Source of the DNA: Physella acuta
Taxonomy: Eukaryota > Mollusca > Gastropoda > Physidae
NCBI RefSeq assembly: GCF_028476545.1
Contig: NW_026731683.1
Span: forward strand, 152,501-216,500
Length of the DNA: 64,000 bases
Reading direction: 5' to 3'
Part shown: positions 1 through 22,400 of the stretch, in pieces
Position numbering within the stretch: the stretch's first letter is position 1
How the letters are laid out: each line of letters begins with the position of its first letter
The notes under the pieces: model-generated
Database searches by the model: none
What the model saw: the letters and a program-made list of their open reading frames with translations, nothing else
What the model was told of the DNA's origin: nothing
Translations under genes and position numbers: made by a program

Positions 1-650
1 GACCCTCTAGCTAACTGACCAGTCAGTTGTCTAGTCAGGGCTGGACCCTCTAGCTAACTGACCAGTCGTCTAGTCAGGACTGGACCCTCTAGCTAACTGA
101 CCAGTCGTCTAGTCAGGACTGGACCCTCTAGCTAACTGACCAGTCGTCTAGTCAGGACTAGACCCTCAAGCTAACTGACCAGTCAGTTGTCTAGTCAAGG
201 CTGGGCCCTCAAGCTAACTGACCAGTCAGTTGTCTAGTCAAGGCTGGGCCCTCAAGCTAACTGGACAGTCGTCTAGTCAGGACTGGACCCTCAAGCTAAC
301 TGACCAGTCGTCTAGTCAGGACTAGACCCTCAAGCTAACTGACCAGTCAGTTGTCTAGTCAAGGCTGGGCCCTCAAGCTAACTGACCAGTCAGTTGTCTA
401 GTCAAGGCTGGACCCTCTAGCTAACTGACCAGTCGTCTAGTCAGGGCTGGACCCTCTAGCTAACTGACCAGTCGTCTAGTCATGGCTGGACCCTCAAGCT
501 AACTGACCAGTCGTCTAGTCAGGGCCTGACCCTCTAGCTAACTGACCAGTCAGTTGTCTGGTCAGGACTGGACCCTCAAGCTAACTGACCAGTCGTCTAG
601 TCAGGACTGGACCCTCTAGCTAACTGACCAGTCGTCTAGTCAGTAGAAAA
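1..650. repeat. 39/43-bp satellite array, truncated by window edge
   Basis: About 15 tandem units run from the first base to about 645. The core contains CTAGCTAACTGACCAGTC followed by GTCTAGTCAGG. Two unit types alternate irregularly: a 39-bp form and a longer form of about 43 bp carrying CAGTTG before GTCTAGTC. CTCTAG/CTCAAG variants also occur in short runs, as expected from local unequal exchange. No open frame or gene is associated with it. The array continues beyond the left edge, so its full length is unknown. Confidence 0.95.
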
Positions 651-2530
651 CATCTTGGTCAGTGGATGACTACACGGGCCACACAAACGTACCGGCTATT
701 GTACATAGGGGACCAGTAAATCTGCTTGAAAACATTACACTGGCCAGTAAACCAGAACATGAGAATTATAGTTTGTTATTTTTTTTTTGTGCTTTTAAAA
801 CGCTATTAAAAGGACAAAATAGTTTTCTTAAACACCACATTTTTTTCTAAACTTATACCTAGTCAGACTCTAACGCGATTCCTTTATTTTTTCTCTTTGG
901 GGCGGTGGGGGGGGGGGGGGGGGTAGGGGGTTTACTCTATTTGGGATTTCTCACTTTGTGAAACTCTACAATTGGGGCACTCACTTACCAAGGGCGAGAA
1001 TCTTGGAAAGGGGGTCTACGCTATTAGAGATTCCCTCCCTTTAGCGACTCCCCAACTTGTCCACTACATTCATGGGAAAGGGGCGGGGTGGTGGAGGGGT
1101 TATTCCCTGTTGTGTTGTGCAACGACCAGGCCAAATAATTTGATGGCGATAAACCACCAGTAACACTAAAGCACTATAAACTTGTCCCTCTCAATAGAAT
1201 TACACTCTTTTACACTTTAAGCAGGAGTTGGTTAAGCGACGGGCGTGATGGTACTACTTTATGGGAAGATGCTACATTTGTGCTAAGATTAAAACCGTTA
1301 ATTTCAGCTTTTTTTTGTGTGCCAACGCTGAAAGCCAATCAATACGACGGCTGTAAAATCGCGGTGCATATAGCATTCACTGTCCCTGGAACTAAATCCC
1401 TTCATGAAATTTTGATCCGTTTCTTTTCGCTTGGATTTTAAGTGCCATTGTTTTGGGCTGTCATCCGATTGATAAAAACACTTTGAAAAATTTAGAGGGA
1501 TAATTTACATTAGGTAGATTCTAATTTCTAACAGTCAACCTAAAACACGCTAAAGAACAGCTAATCAGCTTTTGTGAAACATTTTTACATGAAAATAATA
1601 ATTTTATTTTCGTTCGTTTTTAACAGCTTGTTATAACACTTCAAACGAAAAGGGGTTCTTAAAATTTAGGTTACACGCTAGGAGTTGGAAAACGCAGTAC
1701 TACGGGGAATTAATGCGAATTTTTAATTGTATAGGCTATTTTCCTGAAGGATGTGTCGCTCGATTTCTTTTCGCTGTTATCTTTTAGTTCATCGGCAGAC
1801 GAAGCCCAGTGTGCTCAACTTTGGGGCCAAAGCCTCGTTTTCATTATCTCACCCGAGTCGGGGAAAACCGGAAGTGGACGACAGGTGAGTGGTAAAATAG
1901 ATTTCCATAAACAATAGTTATCTGCTGAAGAGCGGGCGCAGTGGGAGTCGTGTCCCCTCAATTTAAAATCGTACGCACGTCCCTGCTTTCTTATATCTTT
2001 AAGTTGTCGGTTTGTTAAAGAATATAAACAAACACTACACAGTAAAGTTCTTATCTGATCCACATTCCGTTGCTTTAAGGGGGGGGGGCGGTTAAAATAG
2101 CGCTTTGATCGACTCCACCAATGTATTCTTTTTTTTCAATTAGAAACAATTTTGCGTCGTAATTTTTCTATCCTGGTGGGGGAGATAACCATTTTGTTCG
2201 GGGAGGTGAAGGAGGTGGTACACTTTCTTCGCCCCCCCCCCTCTAGAAATGCCTGAAAAAAACACTGCTTTCAGTTCATCTTTTGTCATACATCAACTAC
2301 TACATTCAAAGTAAATAATGCGAGATGATTAAAAAAACACATTAACTTGGTTAAACTTTAAAAAAATGACTGAAATCTATATAGTAATCTTTAGAAACTA
2401 GTTTGATCTGTAGCGATTGCATCTACAACAAATCCATAATTGTGTTTGAATTCGATCACCATGGATGCCGGGTAATGTGACGCCCGCTCCATGTGATACC
2501 ATCAGGGACAACGACACCAAGGTCGATCAC
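651..2530. other. Intergenic, no gene recognised
   Basis: No exon, RNA gene or domain was recognised on either strand. The stretch holds a G homopolymer near 906-922, short G or C runs near 2079 and 2234, and unique AT-rich sequence. Open frames here are short and resemble no protein I know. Confidence 0.6.
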
Positions 2531-2560
2531 TAGGTGTCGCTTTCTTGTAACCAGAGCAGT

Positions 2561-5000
2561 GAGGTCGATGTTCTCTTGTGTGTAGGATGTACTGTACAAT
2601 GGCACGATGATGTGATAAGTGAGGTGGATGTTCACATGTGTGTAGGATGTGCTGTACAATGGCACGATGATGTGATAAGTGAGGTCGATGTTCTCATGTG
2701 TGTAGGATGTGCTGTACAATGGCACGATGATGTGATAAGTGAGGTCGATGTTCTCATGTGTGTAGGATGTGCTGTACAATGGCACGATGATGTGATAAGT
2801 GAGGTCGATGTTCTCATGTGTGTAGGATGTGCTGTACAATGGCACGATGATGTGATAAGTGAGGTCGATGTTCTCATGTGTGTAGGATGTGCTGTACAAT
2901 GGCACGATGATGTGATAAGTGAGGTCGATGTTCTCATGTGTGTAGGATGTGCTGTACAATGGCACGATGATCTAAGAAGTGAGGTCGATGTTCTCATGTG
3001 TGTAGGATGTGCTGTACAATGGCACGATGATGTGATAAGTGAGGTGGATGTTCACATGTGTGTAGGATGTGCTGTACAATGGCACGATGATGTGATAAGT
3101 GAGGTCGATGTTCTCATGTGTGTAGGATGTGCTGTACAATGGCACGATGATGTGATAAGTGAGGTCGATGTTCTCATGTGTGTAGGATGTGCTGTACAAT
3201 GGCACGATGATCCAAGAAGTGAGGTCGATGTTCTCATGTGTGTAGGATGTGCTGTACAATGGCACGATGATCCAAGAAGTGAGGTCGATGTTCTCATGTG
3301 TGTAGGATGTGATGTACAATGGCACGATGATGTGATAAGTGAGGTCGATGTTCTCATGTGTGTAGGATGTGCTGTACAATGGCACGATGATGTGATAAGT
3401 GAGGTCGATGTTCTCATGTGTGTAGGATGTGCTGTACAATGGCACGATGATGTGATAAGTGAGGTCGATGTTCTCATGTGTGTAGGATGTGCTGTACAAT
3501 GGCACGATGATGTGATAAGTGAGGTCGATGTTCTCATGTGTGTAGGATGTGCTGTACAATGGCACGATGATGTGATAAGTGAGGTCGATGTTCTCATGTG
3601 TGTAGGATGTGCTGTACAATGGCACGATGATGTGATAAGTGAGGTCGATGTTCTCATGTGTGTAGGATGTGCTGTACAATGGCACGATGATCCAAGAAGT
3701 GAGGTCGATGTTCTCATGTGTGTAGGATGTGCTGTACAATGGCACGATGATCCAAGAAGTGAGGTCGATGTTCTCATGTGTGTAGGATGTGATGTACAAT
3801 GGCACGATGATGTGATAAGTGAGGTCGATGTTCTCATGTGTGTAGGATGTGCTGTACAATGGCACGATGATGTGATAAGTGAGGTCGATGTTCTCATGTG
3901 TGTAGGATGTGCTGTACAATGGCACGATGATGTGATAAGTGAGGTCGATGTTCTCATGTGTGTAGGATGTGCTGTACAATGGCACGATGATGTGATAAGT
4001 GAGGTCGATGTTCTCATGTGTGTAGGATGTGCTGTACAATGGCACGATGATGTGATAAGTGAGGTCGATGTTCTCATGTGTGTAGGATGTGCTGTACAAT
4101 GGCACGATGATCTAAGAAGTGAGGTCGATGTTCTCATGTGTGTAGGATGTACTGTACAATGGCACGATGATGTGATAAGTGAGGTGGATGTTCACATGTG
4201 TGTAGGATGTGCTGTACAATGGCACGATGATGTGATAAGTGAGGTCGATGTTCTCATGTGTGTAGGATGTGCTGTACAATGGCACGATGATGTGATAAGT
4301 GAGGTCGATGTTCTCATGTGTGTAGGATGTGCTGTACAATGGCACGATGATGTGATAAGTGAGGTCGATGTTCTCATGTGTGTAGGATGTGCTGTACAAT
4401 GGCACGATGATCCAAGAAGTGAGGTCGATGTTCTCATGTGTGTAGGATGTGCTGTACAATGGCACGATGATCCAAGAAGTGAGGTCGATGTTCTCATGTG
4501 TGTAGGATGTGATGTACAATGGCACGATGATCCAAGAAGTGAGGTCGATGTTCACATGCGTGTAGGATGTGCTGTACAATGGCACGATGATGTGATAAGT
4601 GAGGTCGATGTTCTCATGTGTGTAGGATGTGCTGTACAATGGCACGATGATGTGATAAGTGAGGTCGATGTTCTCATGTGTGTAGGATGTGCTGTACAAT
4701 GGCACGATGATGTGATAAGTGAGGTCGATGTTCACATGCGTGTAGGATGTGCTGTACAATGGCACGATGATGTGATAAGTGAGGTCGATGTTCTCATGTG
4801 TGTAGGATGTGCTGTACAATGGCACGATGATGTGATAAGTGAGGTCGATGTTCTCATGTGTGTAGGATGTGCTGTACAATGGCACGATGATGTGATAAAA
4901 GAGGTCGATGTTCACATGTGTGTAGGATGTGCTGTACAATGGCACGATGATGTGATAAGTGAGGTCGATGTCCACATGTGTGTAGGATGTGCTGTACGAT
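2561..5000. repeat. 60-bp satellite, about 40 units, with higher-order pattern
   Basis: About 40 head-to-tail units of exactly 60 bp occupy this stretch. The common unit contains GAGGTCGATGTTCTCATGTG and GCTGTACAATGGCACGATGA. Diagnostic variants are CCAAGAAGT or CTAAGAAGT in place of GTGATAAGT, GATG for GCTG, and GTGGATGTTCACA. Their order is not random: two CCAAGAAGT units followed by a GATG unit recur at 3181, 3661 and 4381, and CTAAGAAGT followed by GTGGATGTTCACA recurs at 2941 and 4081. Multi-unit blocks have therefore been duplicated. Because 60 is a multiple of 3 and the unit lacks stops in several frames, long repetitive frames appear on both strands; these are not taken as genes. Confidence 0.97.
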
Positions 5001-7542
5001 AATCTGGTGTTGCTCGAATATAAAGCGTCGTTCTGTATGTGGGATGTTCGTTTTGGTGGTATCATTATGGTGTCCACATCAGGATAAGTTCTAATGTCTT
5101 TAGATTCGGACAATAATTAGGGCCAGATCTGATCTTCAAGTTTAACCAATTGGTAACAGGGGTGGGGGAAGATTATTTTGAGGGGAGGCAACTGGTTACA
5201 GAAAGTATATCTTCTTATCTAGGAGAGACCACTGCTACAGTAGTGCAGACTAAAGAGGGTACTGTTATAGAAGAAATATGTTCGAGGCCATGCAACCCTT
5301 ACAGAAAGGGACGATGATCCTATCTTAGAGTACTTAGAGTAAGGCTAGGCTTTAGCCATCACATACTAGATGTAAGGTTACTATAAATAAAGGCGTTTAA
5401 GCCACTCTCCAGTTTCCAAATGACCAGCCAGCTATTTCCACTGTATTCTATTTCCATATTCTTCCCCTTACCCTCCCAACTGAATTATTCCCGCACCCCC
5501 ACAATCCCGCGTTTAACACAACACCCACCTCACAGCTTTACCATCACAGCGGCAATCAACTCTCCGCACACCATGTCCCATAGCCCAACAGTCACCTCCC
5601 CTTGACAGTAGGACATCGTCTCCAATGGAAACAAAAATATGACAGGAAACTCAATTACTGCGGGACTACTTTAAGTCGCCTCCTCTTTCAAATGCTTTTA
5701 TTTAATTTACCGCCAGAGGCTTGACAAAAATGGACACGCTTCGATGGGTTGTCATGTCAATTTCCATTCACACTTCAGAATAAGTAACACAGGGGGCAGA
5801 ACTTGGTACCAAAAATCTTCATTTAGAACTAAAGGGACAAAACTTGGTATCAACGGGCTTCAGTTAGAACCAAGGGACAGAACTTGGGAACAATTGTTGT
5901 GATTTAAAACAAGGGGACATAACTTTGTACCAAGATATTTTCATACGCCAGATGGTCTACACAAAGCCTGAGGTTTCTAAAAAAATATGACGTCTTGCCC
6001 TACTTCCATATCAATTGCCTGTATCAGTACATAAACAGGGAGTGATCTCCCCTAAAATTTCTCGAATATTCTTATATAACACTATATCACGATATAGACA
6101 TGATTTTTAATCCATGTTTAATTAATTAAACTTTTTAAAATAGAATAAAATCGCGTAGAAAAAAGAATTGAACACTAAGTGAACGAAAAACAGTATGTGT
6201 ATAATAGTGCTTAATATTATTAGTACTTTATAAATTCAAATGCGATTTTTTGAGAAAGCGTAAATTACTACTTACGGTTAACGGAAATCACTCAAAATTT
6301 GATAGAAGGCAGAGGATTAGATCTTTTACTTACATGTGAAATATCATTTATCTATCTGAAATAGTACTCAAGTTATAGGCTTTTGAAAAATTCAAAGTAG
6401 AAAAAGTTCCACTTCCGGTTATCGGAAATTGCTGCAAAGTTGATACAGAACTACAAATTTGATAAAATACTTATTAATGAAAGGGTACTCAATTTATCGT
6501 GTTTAAAGACACACATACAGTCAGAATTGCAAAGCCTAGTTTTTCCGACTGGATTACGCATTCAACGCCAAAAATTTGATATATCTGGATTTATAATTTT
6601 TGCCCGATTAAAATAAGTCCTCTATATCCCGGATGTGATGAAGGACTCAGGTGTAAAACGGTGAAAACTGTCAAAATTTCATGATTTTTGTGCACGATTC
6701 TCTATACTCTGTATACGAGAAAGTAACAAGTATAACGTTTGATATTCTGGAGTTCCTTTTAGAAATTTATGTTTTTAAAAAATCTACTGTATTTGTAAGA
6801 AATTTTGAGTTGCAAGACTTTGTAAGACATTCTTTAAGATGAAGGTGGGAAAGATGGGTGTTTACAGCACAGATTGTCAAAGGCCTTGATGGTTTACTTA
6901 AAGCAAATTGCACACAAATTAAATAAGCTACATATTACGGTTCAGGTGCAGCATAAGTATGCACCTAATTAAACAATACTTGACACAACAAATCAAAAAA
7001 ATTAATGTAAAAATATTTATTAACATCAGATTAATCAACGAGCTTGATAAAAACAAACTGATAACATCAATCATCTGACATTCAACAAACCTGTCAGCCA
7101 TATACATCAAACTGGTACTACATCTGACATCAAACTTGGGGCAATGTCTACCGCAGCAAATAGGGGCTACATATTCAGACAGAACAAGAAAATACAATCA
7201 CACTGTGGTACGCCTTTACCACTTTTAGACATTCCATCATTGGTAATTCAATGAAAAATAAATCAAAAACAAAATAAAATGTTACATTAAAACTCAGCAT
7301 CATATATTAGAAGCAGTTGAGTTGGATTTTTAAAATAATGCTATTGCTGAATAAATTCAGATTTGTCACTTTTAAAATGAAGCATTTTGTAACTTAGAAA
7401 TTTCCTTATTTTTCTTTTACATCAACAAATTAGTCAACGGTGGTCCTACAAGTCATAGTAGGATTTGAAATTTTGATATCTGAATGGTACAATTTAAAAT
7501 TTTGATATCTCCATGATGTAAAGAAAAATGGAAGGCAAGTGC
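5001..7542. other. Intergenic region with short repeats; right end probably the PRPF40 3' UTR
   Basis: No coding exon was recognised. At about 5790-5935 there are three to four degenerate units of roughly 47 bp containing GGGACAGAACTTGG or GGGACAAAACTTGG. About 6030-6560 holds a dispersed repeat described separately. From about 6990 to 7542 the minus strand lies directly downstream of the PRPF40 stop codon and probably encodes its 3' UTR. A minus-strand AATAAA (plus-strand TTTATT) near 7015 is one candidate polyadenylation signal. Confidence 0.5.
6030..6560. repeat. Dispersed repeat (GGTTATCGGAAAT family), copy 1
   Basis: The left part (GGGAGTGATCTCCCCTAAAA, then CTTATATAAC and a match to TTTAAAATAGAATA) recurs at 31446-31690 inside a ceramide synthase intron. 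The right part (CTTCCGGTTATCGGAAATTG and GGTACTCAATTTATCG) recurs at about 50530-50900 and, in reverse orientation, in the METTL27b intron at 53640-54190. No open frame, terminal inverted repeat or target duplication could be fixed, so the class is unknown. It may be the tail of a LINE or a non-autonomous element. Confidence 0.55.
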
Positions 7543-17607
<10,065 letters not shown>

Positions 17608-18167
17608 CTTAATAAGCGTCTAAAAATTAGGAGCAGGGTTGAGTCAAAACAAAAACTTCTAAAACGAAACAAAAACACAATAAAATTCAAATTTCAGAGG
17701 GTCTCTAGATTCTACATTTCTTCTTAATACGAATGCACTTGACCTTAAAAAATTGGGAGAGGTAGACATGAAAATACACTTGCCTTTAAAAAAAATAGCA
17801 AATTTGCGTACCCATTGTGCGTTGCTGCGATCTCAGAAGAAAGTATTATCAATGACAGTCGCCATGATAACATTCAATTTAGATATCTAGCCTACATAGA
17901 TCTAGAGATCTAGTTCTCATTTATATTAAAATATAATATTCAAATATAGTCCAACTCACCAAACTGAAGCAAAAATTTTAAGAGGATTTCTCATGAATGC
18001 TGTAATAACGGATGTATAACATTGTTTTCTAAAATTGAGTTTAAACAAAGCCAGCGTGGGTACTTCTTATTTGTAGAGCTCTGGTTTGTCCACACTACAA
18101 CCGCCCCAGTCGCCCCATTGTGTGAACCCCTTGAGTGAATCTACCCTCCTCCCTTAATAGTGAGGAC
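17608..18167. other. PRPF40 upstream region
   Basis: Sequence immediately 5' of the PRPF40 start on the minus strand. It should hold the 5' UTR and promoter. I see no TATA box at a persuasive distance and no other gene. Confidence 0.4.
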
Positions 18168-18254
18168 CAGTGGCGTCGCTAGGTCGGGTCTCACCAGGTG
18201 CGGAACCTCATGGTGTCGCCCCCCCCCCCCCCCACCAAATAAAAAAAGTAAAAG

Positions 18255-18336
<82 letters not shown>

Positions 18337-18749
18337 CAACGTATCATATTAAATTATTAGATATGGTGACACCCCCACCCTGGTCTTTAATTGAGTTTAA
18401 TTACCAGTAACTGAAAATATTCAACTTAACATCTTTTCCTCTGTAAATTTTGCAGTTGTTGTCACCATTGAGTGATAGCTTTTCAGTGTGTACAGTTCAC
18501 AGTAACGATGTTTATGTGTCCGCCCTCCCCCCCCCCCCTCCCCGGAAATGTTTGCCGCCCCCCCCCCCCCCCCGAAAATTGGTCGGGATTTGTATTTAAA
18601 AGACTATTTCACTCTAATTGAGCATTAATTAACTGGCAAAAACAATTTTTGATCTATATATTTTGCTATTTTTTGGTCTTGGTGTCACCCCCTAAATGGT
18701 GTCACCCGGTGCGGTCTGCACTCCCCGCCCCCTCCTCGCGACGCTTCTG
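18168..18749. mobile_element. hAT-type MITE, CAGTGGCGTMGC family, copy 1
   Basis: Begins CAGTGGCGTCGCTAGGTCGG and ends CCTCCTCGCGACGCTTCTG, giving imperfect terminal inverted repeats. Internal marks shared with copies at 26924, 44288 and 53735 are GGTGTCACCC, GGTGCGG, poly-C runs and TTGGTGTCACCCCC. Flanks GTGAGGAC and GTTCGGAC agree at 6 of 8 positions and may be a decayed target duplication. A long (AT)n tract (18257-18332) lies inside. Confidence 0.75.
18257..18332. repeat. (AT)n microsatellite
   Basis: About 38 uninterrupted TA dinucleotides inside the MITE at 18168-18749. Confidence 0.98.
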
Positions 18750-18995
18750 GTTCGGACACTGTGCAGATGAGGCTCGATAGCTGGGGACAGCAACACATCT
18801 AGAAGAGAAACCTCTAAAATCAAGAAAAGCTGCCCTGCAGATTGTTCTTTGGTAGACAAATGCTAAGGGAGCTAATCAAGTAAGTGAGCCAGGCTGAAGT
18901 CGGGGTCAACGGGCCATATACTGATATTGAGCATAGCATGTAAACACATAACACTTATTGATGTTGAAGAAATTTCTTCTAATATTACAAATAAT

Positions 18996-19368
18996 GTGTC
19001 GTCCATAAATGACGTCACACTCGAAAGGGCGGGGGGGGGGGGGGGGGGGGTCCGTAACTTTGTGACGGTGTGTGATGAAGGGGAGGGAGGTTCAGATTGG
19101 GTGACGTCACACTTTTGCATTATAAAAAAGCAATGTTAGAAAACGAATTTTAGCCGTTATTTCGCGTTTTAGAAAACAGTTTTAATAATTGAAATAGAAA
19201 TTGATTCTATGTTGACAAGAGTTCAACTGCAGTTTTTAGGGGGTTGTAAGCTGAGATGTGACGTTATTTTAGGGGGAGGGGGTCTGGTTTTTTGTGACGA
19301 TGTGTGACGGAGGGAGAGGTAAAAATTGTAAAAAAAAAGCGCGTCACGCCATTTATGAATGACCCCTA
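18996..19368. mobile_element. MITE-like repeat, GTCGTCCATAAATGAC family, copy 1
   Basis: Starts GTCGTCCATAAATGACGTCA and ends with the near inverse, CCATTTATGAATGACCCC. It contains poly-G, two GTGACG(G/A)TGTGTGA motifs and GGTCTGG. A shorter copy with the same motifs in the same order is at 45685-45894, and fragments are at about 56278-56371 and 29584-29608. The superfamily is not clear because the target duplication cannot be fixed. Confidence 0.7.
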
Positions 19369-19466
19369 GAACGAAAAAGAAGAACCTAAAGATATATTTT
19401 TCAAGCATTTTATTGTTGCAATTTTAAATTTCCAAGGGTTTTCTTTATTTAAAATGTTAGATTATT

Positions 19467-22400
19467 TTATTCAATTGGTCGTATTTTCATCTCTGTGAAA
19501 GTAGCAGATGCATATAGATTTGTCTTTAATTTCCAGATAACTCCCTTCCCGAATTCAGTGCTCCCCCAAAGTCCGTTCAAATTGACGTGGTGACAGGCGC
19601 AGTACCACCAGGCCCCGTGAAAAATCTGTGCACAGTTTCCGTAGTATAAATCATTGTCCTTGTCGAATGTTGAGAACGTCAGGTTGTTGTGTTTGTCAGT
19701 CAGACTATCTCCTGCGGTTCCCAAGTAACCGCTGACCTTTAACCTATATCTTTCCTGCTCTCCATACACACGAAAGCTTGAATATTGCGCGAAGTAGTCC
19801 GTGTTGTTAAATTTAAAATCGACCCTCAGCTCGTATCGCCTAAGTGACGTCAGACGGTGTATGTTGTCGTTGCCCAGCCAAAATTCTCCTACATCGAAAT
19901 CTCCAAACCCATATTTGTATTCTTCCCAGCCACGATAGAAATTTGTTTGTCCGTTGAATCTTCTTTGAATCACCGTCCATCCTCCTCCGTCTGTCTGTGT
20001 GTCACACATCACCTCAAGTCCACTTGACAGGATGACCACAGGTCTGGGCTGAGAGCTAACCACATCTCTACAAGTCTCTGGAGTTGGGCATGACTGTACT
20101 AGTTTTTTGATGACGAGCTTTCCTGCGTAAAAAAAATTAAACAATCGGTATATCAAATATATGTTATGTTATTGTTACGTTATGTCAGAAAAATTTAACA
20201 ATATGTACATTAAATACACGTAATGTAGCTGCTACTGTATGTCAGAAAAATGTAACAATATGTAGCCTACATTAAATACACGTTATGTAGTTAGTAGTTG
20301 CTACTGTAAGTCAGAAAAATGTAACAATATGTAGGTTAAATACACGTTATGTCGTTGCTGCTGTATGTCAGTAACATGAACAAAATATGAATGTGAAATA
20401 CGCTGACAGTGTAGCCAGTTCAATATTCAGCAGTCTTTACATTCCCTAACCATACCAGGTACTCATCAGAGCTGAGTAAATAATAACGAAATTCATGAAT
20501 TTCTTGCTATCAATCGTATTTACGTGGTGGGTGGATGGATGGGTGGGTGGGAAGCACTTAAAACTTTCGGGGAGTGGACGCACATATAAAAATCACTTCC
20601 AGTGAGTTCGTTCACCAAACTCACATACACTAATTTGTGGCCATACATATTTATTAGTTACAGGTTTAGTTATGCACAAATAAGCTACACAAATAAATAT
20701 TTAATTGATTAGAAAAGAGTAGTAAAATTTAATTAACATATTTTTTTTACCCGTTGTGTACAAATAAGCTACAAAAATAAACATTTGATCGATAAGAAAA
20801 TAGTACTTAAATTTTAATGGACACAATTTTTACCTGGTCTGATTGCATTAGTCTTAGTAAAAGATAAACTCTGAATCTATTGCTTCATTCAACCAAATTA
20901 CCTTAAGCTCTGTATGCCGAGATTATAATCATATACCATATACTTACGCGCTTGACTCTGTAGACAAACAATCAAAAATAATTTTTATAAATACATGATA
21001 TTAGCTTAAATAATAAACTACGAGCCGGCCCGCGGCATAACATACGCCGCTATTTAGTTGTTTCTAATTTTCAATAATTCATAATTTGTGAATTCGACAG
21101 TACCAACGCTGACACTGAAAATATTTCTTTAAAACACTATAAGTAGCTCGTTAAGGACCATAACCCCCCCCCCCCCCCTTCCTTCCCTCCCCCCTCCTCC
21201 CCCCCCCCCCTACGTTTAAAATCGTTGGCTCTGCTTGTAAACATTTAGAGTGAACACAGCTCACTAAAACCATGTAGGGGTGGGGAGGTAGGGAGAGCGT
21301 TTGCAGCTTGTTTTCTAACGGCTCGAAGAAGAGAATTATATATATAGATTATTTTTGGCGTAAGTTTTAAAATACAAAAGTGAGGGTAAACATCTTAATT
21401 CAGATATTACAAAACAATAGCATAACATCTAAGTATTCTAAGCCATAGATTTTTAACATAACTTTTTAATTTAAAAGCGAATGTTTTTATTAAAACGGTC
21501 TTAACCAAGCGTGGACTGGTTTTGTCCAAGAGGCGCAGAAAATTGAAAAGGGGAAATCGCAGACTGAAATTTTCATTGTGTATTTTTTCTCCATCAAAAC
21601 CTGAATTTTACGCCTTGGTAAGGAAGAATGCTAAAATACCAACATTTAAAAAAAAAAGCTAGTATGACCATTACACCTGCGACATGTATACTAAAATGTC
21701 AAGGAAAAAAATGCATCAAGAAAGCATACACTTTTCGTAGGTAAGATGTTTTCATATAACATTAACTTGCTGCGATGTGTTTTTATTTCTAGAAATGTAT
21801 AGTACTTTCCATAACTTGAATAAGGCACCCATCAGACACCGGATTCGAACTCAATATTTTCTACTACTCTACCGCTACGCCACGCCGTCTCATTCATAAA
21901 AATATTTTAAAATGTTAAGGTTTGGCATAATTAAAGTTAATATTGAAAACGAGTGCAGAAAAATAACATGTGTACATAAAATGTGTTATAAATACGTTTA
22001 AATTTAATTAATTTAAAAAATTCAAGCAATCATTCATACCCATGGCCGGCGCTACCTATAAGGCGAACTAGGCGGTCGCTTAGGGCGCCATCCCTAGGGG
22101 GGCGCAAAAGGTTTAATCGCTATTATCTAAAAGTACATAATAATTAATAACTTTTATAAAGGAGTAGCGATTGATTTCGGCACCCAGAGCGAACTATCAA
22201 TATTGCGCCCCCACCCCAAAATTTGTTCGCGTTGGTGAAATGCAACCCCACCTCCCTAATTCGGAAAGGTCGGGGCGTTTTTTACCAGTCACTTTGCCTT
22301 TTTAATTTGATGTCACATAATTGATGTAGAAAACGATTAAATAAGTTCATACTTTAAATTTCGAACATTTCAAACGGTTATCTAATTTTAATAGGGCCTG

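Noticed and set aside
1-650. Regular repeats that could suggest a CRISPR array
   Set aside because: Units are contiguous tandem copies with no unique spacers, in a eukaryotic genome.
2534-5002. A plus-strand frame of more than 800 codons repeating a 20-residue unit, with similar minus-strand frames
   Set aside because: It is the direct result of a 60-bp satellite unit without stops. Several frames on both strands are equally open, the frame starts without a proper ATG, and no domain or splice context is present.
5420-5605. 61-codon plus-strand frame rich in Ser, Thr and Pro
   Set aside because: Short, low in complexity, with no neighbouring exon, domain or promoter evidence.
21822-21895. 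tRNA gene on the minus strand
   Set aside because: A- and B-box-like sequences are present, but the acceptor and anticodon stems do not pair convincingly; a SINE head explains it better. The same applies to 32299 and 47617.
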